NCBI GenBank assembly: GCA_050789255.1 | Contig: JBOZRQ010000027.1 | Span: forward strand, 18,488-82,487 | Source of the DNA: JBOZRQ01 sp050789255 | GTDB lineage: Bacteria; Bacillota; Sulfobacillia; Symbiobacteriales; Symbiobacteriaceae | Length of the DNA stretch: 64,000 bases | Reading direction: 5' to 3' | Shown: positions 42,411 to 51,979 of the stretch, one piece after another | Layout of the letters: each line of letters starts with the position of its first letter | Numbering within the stretch: the stretch's first letter is position 1 | Program-made: the position numbers and the translations under genes | Notes under the pieces: generated by a model | Seen by the model: the letters and a program-made list of their open reading frames with translations, nothing else | Databases searched by the model: none | What the model was told of the DNA's origin: nothing

Positions 42411-43517
42411 CTACCTCCGGAACGTCTCGGTGCGCTTGGTGTAGGTCGGAAAGCGCCCGAAGGCCGGCTCCCAGCCGATCCCGGGCCGGTCCGGAACGGT
42501 TATGTATCCCTCGGAATCCATGGTCACCTCGGGCTCAATAATGTCCTCCGCCCAGTAGCGGGCCGAGGGCGAAGTGTCACCCGGCAGCGTAAAGCCAGGC
42601 AGCGTCGTCACCGCAACGTTGGTGGCCCGGCCGATGCCGCTCTCCAGCATCCCGCCGCACCAGACCGGCACCCCGTGCTCCAGACAGAATTGCTGCATGC
42701 GCCGGGCCTGCTCGAGGCCGCCAATCCGTCCGATTTTGATGTTGATGATCCGGCAGGCGCCCAGCTCAATCGCCTTGCGAGCATCTTCCATGGAATGGAT
42801 CGACTCGTCCAGGCAGATGGGGGTCTTAAGCTGCGGCTGCAGCTTGCCGTGGTCGATGATGTCGTCGTGCGCCAAGGGCTGTTCGATCATCATCAGCCCG
42901 AACTGATCGAGCTCCTTCAGCACAGGCAGGTCGGCCAGGGTGTAGGCCGAGTTGGCGTCGGCCATCAGCGGAATGTCGCCGAAGCGCTCGCGGATCGCTG
43001 CGACCAGCTTCACGTCGTGACCGGGCTTGATCTTCACCTTGATTCGCCGGTAGCCCTCAGCCAGATACCCTTCGATATGCCCCAGCGTGGTCGGGATATC
43101 GTTAATCCCCACGCTCACGCCGACGGGAATCTTGTCACGGGTGCCGCCGATGGCCTTGGCCAGCGTTATCCCCTGCTGCTTCGCCCACAGGTCCCAGATG
43201 GCCGCTTCCAGGCCCCCCTGCGCCATCTTGTTGCGACGGATCGGAGCGAAGCAGTCGGTCACCTGCGAGGGATGGGTAAGCTCCTGTTTGTATATCCACG
43301 GGATCAGAAACTCGGAGAGGGTGTACCATGCGCTCCCTGTGGTCTCCTCGGCGTACAGCGGCCAATAGTCGGCCACGCACTCACCGTAGCCCACCACCCC
43401 TTCAGACTCCACCTCCACGATGATGAAATGGTTCTCGAACTCCCGGGCGAAGCTGGTCTCAAAGGGATGCTTGAGCGGAAGGGCCATGTGGCGAAGAGTC
43501 ACGCGGTCGATCTGCAC
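42411..43517 (-). CDS. Enolase-superfamily N-acylamino acid racemase / o-succinylbenzoate synthase
   Basis: 368 residues, MenC type 2/NAAAR branch. Active-site set is visible: KVKIK (catalytic lysine near 165), metal ligands in MADANSAY, MIEQPL and CLDES, and the second lysine in INIKIGR. Both activities occur in this branch; the D-aminoacylase in the same operon favours racemisation of N-acyl amino acids, while no other menaquinone gene is present. GTG start behind GGAGGTG. First gene of the operon. Confidence 0.87.
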   Translation of the reverse strand: MQIDRVTLRHMALPLKHPFETSFAREFENHFIIVEVESEGVVGYGECVADYWPLYAEETTGSAWYTLSEFLIPWIYKQELTHPSQVTDCFAPIRRNKMAQGGLEAAIWDLWAKQQGITLAKAIGGTRDKIPVGVSVGINDIPTTLGHIEGYLAEGYRRIKVKIKPGHDVKLVAAIRERFGDIPLMADANSAYTLADLPVLKELDQFGLMMIEQPLAHDDIIDHGKLQPQLKTPICLDESIHSMEDARKAIELGACRIINIKIGRIGGLEQARRMQQFCLEHGVPVWCGGMLESGIGRATNVAVTTLPGFTLPGDTSPSARYWAEDIIEPEVTMDSEGYITVPDRPGIGWEPAFGRFPTYTKRTETFRR

Positions 43518-43742
43518 CAGGGAACACCTCCGGCCGACTGATCAGCGCTGCATCGCACTTTGGTGCAAGAACGGCGTCATTCACCGTGCCGAGATGCAGG
43601 TTAAGCTTTAATTACATCACTCTTGCGACAAACCCTGCTTTAGTCAGCAAAATAGTTAAAGTCAATGAACTTGTTTAGTGTGGTGGAATAGACAAGGAAG
43701 AAGCGCAACCCGAAATGCGACCGAGGGCCGGGCCAAACAAAA
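43518..43742 (-). promoter_or_regulatory. Promoter region of the racemase operon
   Basis: 225 bp without a gene. On the minus strand, TTGACT followed after 17 bases by TAAAGC is a possible promoter around 43630-43665. A palindrome GCAC-TTTG-GTGC (43555-43566), between that and the start codon, is a candidate RpiR operator. Confidence 0.45.
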
Positions 43743-43769
43743 GACCGGACCTCACGAAGAGGTCCGGTC
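43743..43769 (-). terminator. Terminator of typA
   Basis: Same hairpin as 34790-34816, with TCTTTTGTTT following in the minus direction, 16 bp past the typA stop. Confidence 0.9.
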
Positions 43770-43784
43770 CGGTGGATCTGAGGC

Positions 43785-45644
43785 TTAGCGTCCCTGCTGG
43801 AGACGCTGGATTACCTGGTTGTCGATCTGCTTGCCCTTGGCGATGCGGTTGCGCAGGTTGGGGTCCAAGTACTGCTTACGCAGGCGGATCGACTTGGGCG
43901 TCACCTCGACCAGTTCGTCCTCGGCGATCTGCTCGAGGGCCTCCTCCAGGGAGAGGAGCTTCGGACGCTCCAGGCGGAGGGCCTCGTCGGCGCCGGCGGA
44001 GCGGATGTTGGTGAGATGCTTGGTCTTGCAGACGTTGACGTCCATGTCCTGCTCACGGCTGTTCTCACCGACCACCATGCCCATGTAGACATCGGTCTGC
44101 GGCTCGATGAAGAGCACGCCGCGCTCCTGCACCTGGTACAGGGCGTAGGGCGTTGTGGTGCCGGCCTCGGAGGCCACCAGCGAACCGCGCAGGCGGGTGG
44201 GAATATCGCCCCGGTACTCGCCGTAGCCGTGGAAGATATGGTTCATGATGCCGTAGCCCTTGGTCATGGTGAGGAAGTCCGACCGGAAGCCGATCAGGCC
44301 GCGGGCCGGAATCAGGAACTCCAGGCGAAGCTGGCCCATGCCGTTGTTGATCATGTTGGTCATTTCGGCCTTCCGGTTGCCCAGCGCCTCCATGACGGTG
44401 CCCATGAACTCCTCGGGGACGTCGATCACCAGGTGCTCGATCGGCTCCTGCCTGTTGCCGTTCTCGTCGTAGTGGAAGATCACTTCCGGCTTGGAGACGG
44501 CCAGCTCGTAGCCCTCACGGCGCATGGTCTCGATCAGGATCGAGAGATGCAGCTCGCCGCGGCCCGATACGGTGTAGGAGTCGGGGGAGTCGGTCTCCTC
44601 GACGCGCAGCGCCACGTTGCGCTCCAGCTCCTTGAAGAGGCGGGCGCGCAGGTGGCGGGAGGTGACGTACTTGCCCTCCTTGCCGGCGAAGGGGGAGTCG
44701 TTGGTACGGAAGGTCATTTGCAGGGTCGGCTCGTCCACCTTGATCGGCGGAAGGGCGACCGGGTTCTCCGGGTCGGTGATCGTCTCGCCGATGTTGACGT
44801 TCTCCAGGCCGGTCATGCTGATGATGTCGCCGACCGATGCCTCCTCCAGCGGGACCCGCTTGAGGCCCTGGAACCCGAAGAGCTGGGCGGCCTTAAACTT
44901 GGAGATGGTGCCGTCGAGCTTGGCCACGGCGACCTGCTGGCCGGCACGGACCGTGCCCTGACGGACGCGGGCGATGGCGATACGCCCGACGAACTCGTCG
45001 TAGTCCAGCGAGGTGACCATGGCCTGCAGGGGAGCAACGGGGTCGCCCTCGGGGCAGGGGATGTGCTCCAGGATGGTCTCGAAGATGGGCTCGAGGTTCT
45101 TGGCCTCGTCCTCCATCTTGTACTTGGCCACGCCGGCGCGGCTGGAGGCGTAGAGGACCGGGTAGTTGATCTGGGCGTCGTCGGCGCCCAGTTCGATAAA
45201 GAGCTCGAGGACCAGGTCCTCGACCTCGGAGATGCGCTGGTCGGGGCGGTCGATCTTGTTGATGACCACGACGGGCTTGAGGCCCGCCTCCATGGCCTTG
45301 CGCAGCACAAACTTGGTCTGCGCCATGGGGCCTTCGGAGGCGTCCACGATGAGCAAGCAGCCGTCAACCATCGTCATGATGCGCTCGACCTCGCCGGAGA
45401 AGTCGGCGTGTCCAGGGGTGTCGACGATGTTGATCTTGGTGCCCTTGTAGATGATGCCGGTGTTCTTGGACAGGATGGTGATGCCGCGCTCGCGCTCAAG
45501 GTCGTTGGAGTCCATGACGCGCTCCGCAACCTGCTCGTTGGCGCGGAAGGTGCCGGACTGACGCAGGAGCCCGTCCACCAGGGTCGTCTTGCCGTGGTCA
45601 ACGTGGGCGATAATGGCCACGTTGCGCAGGTCGGTTCGCTTCAT
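43785..45644 (-). CDS. typA: TypA/BipA ribosome-associated GTPase
   Basis: 619 residues. G1 AHVDHGKTT, switch RERGITI, G3 DTPGHADFSGE, G4 NKID, followed by EF-G-like domains and the TypA-specific C-terminal domain with RGSLVASEAGTTT. Translational GTPase important for ribosome assembly and stress or cold adaptation in many bacteria. ATG start, monocistronic, ended by a strong terminator. Full length. Confidence 0.97.
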   Translation of the reverse strand: MKRTDLRNVAIIAHVDHGKTTLVDGLLRQSGTFRANEQVAERVMDSNDLERERGITILSKNTGIIYKGTKINIVDTPGHADFSGEVERIMTMVDGCLLIVDASEGPMAQTKFVLRKAMEAGLKPVVVINKIDRPDQRISEVEDLVLELFIELGADDAQINYPVLYASSRAGVAKYKMEDEAKNLEPIFETILEHIPCPEGDPVAPLQAMVTSLDYDEFVGRIAIARVRQGTVRAGQQVAVAKLDGTISKFKAAQLFGFQGLKRVPLEEASVGDIISMTGLENVNIGETITDPENPVALPPIKVDEPTLQMTFRTNDSPFAGKEGKYVTSRHLRARLFKELERNVALRVEETDSPDSYTVSGRGELHLSILIETMRREGYELAVSKPEVIFHYDENGNRQEPIEHLVIDVPEEFMGTVMEALGNRKAEMTNMINNGMGQLRLEFLIPARGLIGFRSDFLTMTKGYGIMNHIFHGYGEYRGDIPTRLRGSLVASEAGTTTPYALYQVQERGVLFIEPQTDVYMGMVVGENSREQDMDVNVCKTKHLTNIRSAGADEALRLERPKLLSLEEALEQIAEDELVEVTPKSIRLRKQYLDPNLRNRIAKGKQIDNQVIQRLQQGR

Positions 45645-45755
45645 CGGGTAAATTACACCTCTTTAACACATTAGGCCACACGAATAGAGAGCCCCAATAG
45701 GAAGGCTCCCAACTTTCGTATTATAGTGCGTTCGTGCCAGAGATGTCAAATAGAA

Positions 45756-45780
45756 AAGGCACCGCTCAGAACGGTGCCTT
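45756..45780 (-). terminator. Terminator of ECF/ABC operon
   Basis: Nine-bp arms AAGGCACCG/CGGTGCCTT with 7-nt loop; TTTTCTATTTG follows in the minus direction. Confidence 0.88.
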
Positions 45781-45788
45781 GCGAGCTT

Positions 45789-46620
45789 CTAGAGATCCCG
45801 AGTTCGGAACGTTTGAATGCCGATCAGGCTGACGACCAGGAGCCAGCCGGCGGACCAGAGCACCATCCAGCCGCTGGGCGGCGGAGCGTTAATGCCGTCG
45901 ACCACCCGGAAGAGGGCGGCCGCCGGCCCCATGGCGCTCGACCACTGGTGGAGCATCCAGCGGTACATGGCATCGACCGGGGTGATCAGGCTTATGACAA
46001 TGCCCGTCAGGTTCATGCTTTGACTTGGGATCTGGGAGCCGGCCATCTCCAGAACCGAGCCGATCTGTGCAGCAACGAAGAGGACCAGGGTGACCAGGCC
46101 TGAAGCCAGGGTGGGCAGCCGGGTCGACAGAGCGAGGGCGATGGCCGCCAGCAGCACCGGCGGGATCATGAAGCCCACCAGGACCCAGTGCCAGCCAGGG
46201 GGCCAGCCGGGGCCGGCCAGCAGGGCGTCGGCGCCCATGCCCAGGGTGATCAGCAGGCTGAAGCTACCCACGAGAAGCGAGACCGCCAGGAGTTTGCCCA
46301 GGTAGACCTGCATGCGGGTCACCGTGCGCGGCAGGAGCACGTGCAGGCTGCCGTTGTCGATCTCGCCGCTAATGCCCGAGGCGCCGACGAAAATCGCGGC
46401 GATGGAGACGAGGATGTTGAGCAGGCCCATCACCATGCGCATCGCTGTCCAAACGATCGCCTGGGCCTGGGTGACCGGCAGGCGCGATGCCTGCTCGGTC
46501 CACATCTTGTACAGTGCGAACCCGAAGCCGCCGACCACGACTGCGGCTGCGATCAGGAGGACCAGCATCGCCTTGCGCCGGGCCGCCTCCTTCAGGGCGA
46601 ACTTCGCCACCAGCCAGATC

Positions 46621-46628
<8 letters not shown>
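45789..46628 (-). CDS. ABC-2-type exporter permease
   Basis: 279 residues with about six hydrophobic spans (AMLVLLIAAAVVVGGFGFAL; MRMVMGLLNILVSIAAIFVG; LLVGSFSLLITLGMGADALL and others) and the ABC-2 trait SGISGEIDNGSLHVLLPR after the second span. GTG start overlapping the ATPase stop by 8 bp. Last gene of an operon that begins with an ECF sigma factor, so its expression is likely tied to envelope stress. Confidence 0.88.
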
Positions 46629-47564
<936 letters not shown>

Positions 47565-47568
<4 letters not shown>

Positions 47569-48689
47569 GGCGCTACCCTACCTTCCAGGGATTCAGCAAT
47601 GTGGAGCAACTCAACCTGAGGCAGGGCGCCCGACACCGCGTGGATCTCGCCGCCAGCGACCCAGGCAATCATGCCTTGGCCCGCTTCTTGGTAGTAGACG
47701 CCGGTTTGACCCTTCACCTTGATCTCGGCGCCCTTCCCCTCAACCACGGGCAGGGGGAAGGTCCGGCTGAGGTCCATGGAGGCCAACTGGGAGCGCAGGC
47801 TCAGCGGGAGGCCCAACTCCTCGCCCAGCGTGCCGACCAGCGAGGAGAGCAGTTGGCTCAGGTCGACGTTACCCGAGGCGGAGATCTCGGGGGTGAAGCC
47901 CTGGATCACCTCAAAGCCCTTGTCCCCGTTCTTGTAGCTAAAGGCGACAGCCTGGTTGGTGCGGACCCGCACCGCCTGCCCCTTCAGCTCAGCCGGAAGC
48001 TGGGCCTTCGATCCGGCCAGCGCCAGCAAACCGTTCACAGCATCGACGTCAAACCGCAGCAGTTGCTCGCTGGAGCTGACGGACTGCCCCTGGTGCGGCT
48101 CGAAGCCCGCCGGCACGTAGCCGGGCTTGCGGAACCCCGCACTCACGGCCTGCTCCAGGGTCAGGCCCCGCCTTTCCACCGGCTTGGTGACCTGCTCGAA
48201 CTGGACCAGTCCCTGCACCATGTCCGGGGAGATCTGGGTCAGCGGTCCCTTGGGATCGATGGAGACGGACTGGAAGTCGGACGGGTTAATGCGCAGCACC
48301 TGCGCTTCTTGGACCCGGAAGATCGTCGCCCACTCGGAGGCGGCGGCGCGAACGCCGGGGAAGGCGAAGCTGAGCGCAAGCAAGGCGGCGGCAGAGGTGG
48401 CGACGACGCGCCAGGAGAGGCGGGAGCGAGACATATGCAAGGCCTCCTTGGGTTTCGCAGCGGGGTTGAAGGGGCCGGGCGCCGGCGCCACGTCGGCGAC
48501 GGCCCGCAGAGCCCCCAGTTTGGCAGCGGAAAGGGCGGCGGCAGCGTGCACCTGCTGGAGGTTATGGCGGCACCGGCCGCACAGGTCGAGGTGTTGGCGA
48601 ATGGCGCCCTGCTGGTCCGGGGTGAGCTCCCCGTCCAAGTAAGCCCGCAGATCACCCTCGGCGGGGTGGGTGCGTGTCAAGAAGTTCAT
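47565..48689 (-). CDS. Zinc-finger anti-sigma factor with large extracytoplasmic domain
   Basis: 374 residues. The N-terminal zinc-binding anti-sigma motif HLDLCGRC is near residues 31-38; a membrane span follows (VVATSAAALLALSFAFPGV, about 95-113). The remaining 260 residues are outside and likely sense a signal; they include repeats resembling DUF4367-type domains. The ATG at 48689 overlaps the sigma gene by 38 bp, as is common for sigma/anti-sigma pairs. It should hold the sigma factor inactive until the outer domain receives stress. Confidence 0.87.
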
Positions 48690-49197
48690 AGGCGGCTCGG
48701 AACCTCCTTTCTGCCCGGTGCAGCAGCTGGCCGACGGAGTTCTCGGCGCAGCCCACCTGCGTGGCAATATCACGGTAGGAACTGCCGGAGTGGCGGAGCA
48801 AGAGGATCATGCGGTCCCGGGCATCCAGGCTCTCGAGCGCCTGGCGTGCCCGGTGGAGCTCCTCCCGGGTCTCGGCGGCCTGGTCGGGCGCCGGACCGGG
48901 GTCATGCAGCCCCGTCGCCGCCTCCAGGGGCTCAGCGGGCCTGCGGCGCCGCTGGCGCATCCAGTCGTAGCAGAGCCGGGTGCAAACCGTCACCAGCCAG
49001 GCGACCGGGCTCGTGAGCCCGGCGGGCCGCCGGGAGATGTACCGCAGGAGCGTCTCCTGCGCCGCATCCTCCGCCTGGTGGCGGTCGCCGAGCAGGTAGA
49101 GCGCCCGCCGGAAGACCGCATGGTAGAGGCCGGTGAAGTTTTCGCCCTCGGCCAAAGCTTTGCCGGCTTGCAGCCCCGGCGTCGGATGAACGCTCAC
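48652..49197 (-). CDS. ECF-type RNA polymerase sigma factor
   Basis: 181 residues. Region 2 (LYHAVFRRALYLLGDRHQAEDAAQETLLR, split by its helices) and region 4 (ALESLDARDRMILLLRHSGSSYRDIATQVGC) are present, without regions 1 and 3. GTG start behind GAGGAGGTGG. It is first in an operon with its anti-sigma factor and an ABC exporter, which it presumably controls along with its own promoter. Confidence 0.92.
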   Translation of the reverse strand: MSVHPTPGLQAGKALAEGENFTGLYHAVFRRALYLLGDRHQAEDAAQETLLRYISRRPAGLTSPVAWLVTVCTRLCYDWMRQRRRRPAEPLEAATGLHDPGPAPDQAAETREELHRARQALESLDARDRMILLLRHSGSSYRDIATQVGCAENSVGQLLHRAERRFRAAYELLDTHPPRRG

Positions 49198-49297
49198 CGC
49201 CTCACCACCTCCTCTACTCAGATCGACGTCGCTGCCTGCGAAACCGGACAGGGGTTTTTGAAATAATTCAACACGGGATAAGCCCCGGCCTTGTGCT

Positions 49298-50242
49298 TTA
49301 GCGAATCGTTAACTCGACCACATCACCATCGGCCAGGGTGTGATTGAGGCCCACGGCCTGGCCCGGGAAGCGGACGCTGGCGCCCGTGACGCGCGCCTGC
49401 TGGAACCGGGGCAGCCAGGCCCGGTTCAGCCCTGCCACAAACTCTTCCACGGTGGCGCCGGGCGGCAACACGATCGCCTCGGGCGAGACCGGCTTGCCCT
49501 TGGGCTTGCAAAAGACCCGGATCAGCCCACTGAGGTTCCAGATCGTCTGGCGGACCTCCTCCAGCCCCTCGCCCTGAGCTACGGAGCACTGCACGGCGGG
49601 CACGTCCGGCAGGGAAGCCGTCAGCTCGGCCCACCTCCGCCCAGCACCATCCAGGTCGCCCTTGGTGCCGATGAGCGCCATGGGGAGGTCGATGCCGGCC
49701 TCCGCGGTGACCTCGGCCAGGACCAGCTGGAAGTCCTTCACGCCCTCGTCGGAAAGCGGCGCAACGAAGAGCGCAGCGTCGGCCATGCGGATGCAGCCGA
49801 GCAGGGCCCGGCCACCGCCCTTGCCGTCCACAGCGCCGTCGAGCAGCCCGGGCAGGTCCACCAGTTGGATCACCCCGCCCCCGACCTTCAGCATCCCGGC
49901 GACGGGGCGCAGGGTGGTAAAGGGGTAGTCGCCAACGGCGACCTGGCGCCCGGTGAGGGCCTTGAGCAGCGAGGACTTGCCGGCGTTGGGCGGCCCCACC
50001 AGGACCACCTGGGCGGCGCCCTCCTTGGGGATGAAGAACTGGTCCTGGTGCTTGACCTCGCGGCGCAGCTTCGCCTGGTCAATCATCTCCTGGACCCACT
50101 TGCGGAGCTCGCCGTAGGGACCGGAGTAGTAACCTGGGAACTCGTCGAGGCAGCGCTTGAGCATTTGGATCCGGTCGGCGCCTTCAAGGCCGGTGATCCG
50201 GCGCTTGATGATACGGCGCATCTCTTGATGGGGAATCGGCAT
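49298..50242 (-). CDS. OBG/DRG-type GTPase with C-terminal TGS domain
   Basis: 314 residues. G1 GPPNAGKSS, G3 DLPGLLDG, and G4 replaced by TKGDLDG (canonical NKxD), with the TGS domain (KPKGKPVSPEA to VVELTIR) at the C-terminus. It is shaped like the DRG family of ribosome-linked GTPases, which is rarely seen in bacteria in this compact form. The ATG at 50242 has a perfect AAAGGAGGT. Two tandem hairpins with U-runs lie in its leader (50271-50351). Confidence 0.87.
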   Translation of the reverse strand: MPIPHQEMRRIIKRRITGLEGADRIQMLKRCLDEFPGYYSGPYGELRKWVQEMIDQAKLRREVKHQDQFFIPKEGAAQVVLVGPPNAGKSSLLKALTGRQVAVGDYPFTTLRPVAGMLKVGGGVIQLVDLPGLLDGAVDGKGGGRALLGCIRMADAALFVAPLSDEGVKDFQLVLAEVTAEAGIDLPMALIGTKGDLDGAGRRWAELTASLPDVPAVQCSVAQGEGLEEVRQTIWNLSGLIRVFCKPKGKPVSPEAIVLPPGATVEEFVAGLNRAWLPRFQQARVTGASVRFPGQAVGLNHTLADGDVVELTIR

Positions 50243-50270
50243 GGGTCTACCTCCTTTGTGGATAGAAAAA

Positions 50271-50351
50271 GGCCACGGGCGCGCAGCGCGCCCATGGCCT
50301 CCCATGCGCAATGCAAAAGGAAAAGCCACGAGCGCGCTACGCACCCGTGGC
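50271..50351 (-). promoter_or_regulatory. Tandem terminator-like hairpins in OBG-gene leader
   Basis: Two related hairpins, 50271-50299 and 50325-50351, both built on GGCCACG with GCGCGC loops. In the minus direction each is followed by a run of T (CTTTTTC; TTTTCCTTTT). They lie directly upstream of the GTPase ribosome site, so transcription entering the gene could be attenuated. Confidence 0.6.
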
Positions 50352-50548
50352 CTGCGTTCAAGGCTTTCGGCTTAAGCGGGGTGGCTGTCCGAAAGCGGGC
50401 CGGGTTTGGCGTGGCGCTGGTCAAAAGGGCATAGTACCCCCTTGGCAGCGCGGCAGAGCGCCGTTCGAGTCACCACTTCGTAGAAGAACACCCGGTCCAC
50501 CCCCTTTAGCCCAACGGAACATCTACCTGATGATAGCACATTGCTCCA

Positions 50549-51274
50549 TTATTTCGCAACCGGCTCCGCCGGGTCGGGCTGGAGTAGCTTCTGCAGCTCG
50601 GCCGGGGCGAAGTTGACTGGGGTCTCCACCCTGGGGTTCACATACCCGCTCCAGCGGCCCAGCACGTCCGGGATCGAGGTCAGGTCAAGGTCGGTGTCGA
50701 CGCTGCGGGCCAGGGCGAGGCCGTCGGAGACGCCCATGCTGACGCCCCGGGTCGCCGCCGCGTCTGCCAGGCCAAGCATGACCAGGGCCGCACGGCGGGC
50801 GCCCTGGTCGCCGCCCTCCCGGATGTAGGCGACGGCGCTGGCGCCGGTGTAGTCCTTACCCTCCACCCGAATCCCGCCGGCCGCATCGATCAGCTTAGTC
50901 ACGACGCTGTACGGCAGGAAGACCCGGTGGTGCAGCCTGCGCTGGAGGCTGGCTGCCAGCGTGTCGACCGCCCTCGCCGATCCACGCTCGCCATAGGTCT
51001 TGCGGGCGTCCTCGGGCGCCGGCAGTGGGACTGCGTGCAGGGAGCTGCTGCTCCGGGACTCTTCAATGATAGCCACCTGGGCCGGGCCCGCCTTATCTTT
51101 GTCATCGTAAAGCCACAGAACGGTTCGCTCCGGGTCGGGAACGACGTAGGGCTCGGGCTTGTTGAGCACGGCCAGAGCCAACACGCCCAGCAGCAGAACG
51201 ACGACGCCTGCCCCCATCCAATAGAGGACCTTGTACGGATTCCCACCCGACGACTTAGCTGGTTTTTTGCTCAA
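50549..51274 (-). CDS. LCP-like (LytR-CpsA-Psr) membrane-anchored protein, divergent
   Basis: 241 residues. One N-terminal span (MGAGVVVLLLGVLALAVL), then an outer domain whose LIDAAGGIRVEG and GASAVAYIREGG segments recall the LCP family of teichoic-acid/glycopolymer ligases. The conserved arginine clusters of active LCP enzymes are mostly absent. The TTG at 51274 follows GGAGGTGGACCTTCT. It may be a regulatory or degenerate relative. Confidence 0.6.
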   Translation of the reverse strand: MSKKPAKSSGGNPYKVLYWMGAGVVVLLLGVLALAVLNKPEPYVVPDPERTVLWLYDDKDKAGPAQVAIIEESRSSSSLHAVPLPAPEDARKTYGERGSARAVDTLAASLQRRLHHRVFLPYSVVTKLIDAAGGIRVEGKDYTGASAVAYIREGGDQGARRAALVMLGLADAAATRGVSMGVSDGLALARSVDTDLDLTSIPDVLGRWSGYVNPRVETPVNFAPAELQKLLQPDPAEPVAK

Positions 51275-51312
51275 AAGAAGGTCCACCTCCGAGTAGAAAG
51301 TTTCGTCAAACA

Positions 51313-51342
51313 AACCCCCGGCGCCTCCTGGCGCCGGGGGTT
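51313..51342 (-). terminator. Terminator of the 135-aa protein gene
   Basis: Perfect 13-bp arms around TCCT, followed by TTGTTTG in the minus direction. Confidence 0.85.
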
Positions 51343-51346
51343 CTGC

Positions 51347-51754
51347 TCAGTTCTTGGGGCTGCTTCCACCAATGAGCGCCTCGGCCGGCAAGGTGACCCG
51401 GGAAACCCGCCACCGGCTGCCGATGGGCGTAATGACCACGTCGTGCAGGACCTGAAAGACCTCCAGCAGGTCACGGTCCTCGATGAGTACCTCCCCTTGA
51501 GCATCAAGCGTGTCGAGCGCACGCTTGTGGCGGCGGGCGAAGGAGTTCATGGAGCGTACGAAGGCGGTGTCAAGTCCGGTGGCCGACTCCATGTCGACCG
51601 TACAAGTATCGTCGCCGAAGGTGCTGGTGAGCTGGGCGTGGACCAACCCCAGGACGTAGAAGGCGGTGTCGTTCTCGACCGCCCGCTTCCATAGCTTCTC
51701 CAAGCCGGGCCGGTCCAAGGTGATACGCAGAGTGATTTCAAGCCTGTCACCCAT
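51347..51754 (-). CDS. Hypothetical protein, 135 aa
   Basis: Soluble, no signal peptide, mixed alpha/beta in appearance (LEITLRITLDRPGLEKLWKR; a helix around FVRSMNSFARRHKRALDTL). I do not recognise the family. ATG start behind GGGAGGGCTC. It precedes the LCP-like gene on the same strand, separated by a terminator. Confidence 0.65.
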   Translation of the reverse strand: MGDRLEITLRITLDRPGLEKLWKRAVENDTAFYVLGLVHAQLTSTFGDDTCTVDMESATGLDTAFVRSMNSFARRHKRALDTLDAQGEVLIEDRDLLEVFQVLHDVVITPIGSRWRVSRVTLPAEALIGGSSPKN

Positions 51755-51979
51755 GCCCTGAGCCCTCCCTTTGAGACCCGACTATCCATAAATTACCAAA
51801 CGGAGTCTTGCTATGTCAACCAAAACCCTTTGACCTTGGGAAATTCGATGAATTCCCCTGGTAGCAAACCCGGCCGGTTCTCCGTACCATGCACTACCTA
51901 GACCTTCTCGGCAGATGGATGCCCCATTCTACGGGCTGGCAGCCCTGACTGTGCCAGTCAGGCGGAGGTGCAATGGTGC

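Noticed and set aside
44016..45674. 552-codon plus-strand frame opposite typA
   Set aside because: Shadow of typA.
49198..49297. ECF-type promoter upstream of the sigma gene
   Set aside because: AACC and CGTC elements occur but are about 24 bases apart rather than the usual 16-17.
50380..50510. T-box or tRNA-like leader (GTTCGAGTCACC; GGGTGGACCGGG on the minus strand)
   Set aside because: No specifier loop or proper T-arm pairing, and the downstream gene is a GTPase, not an aminoacylation or amino acid gene.
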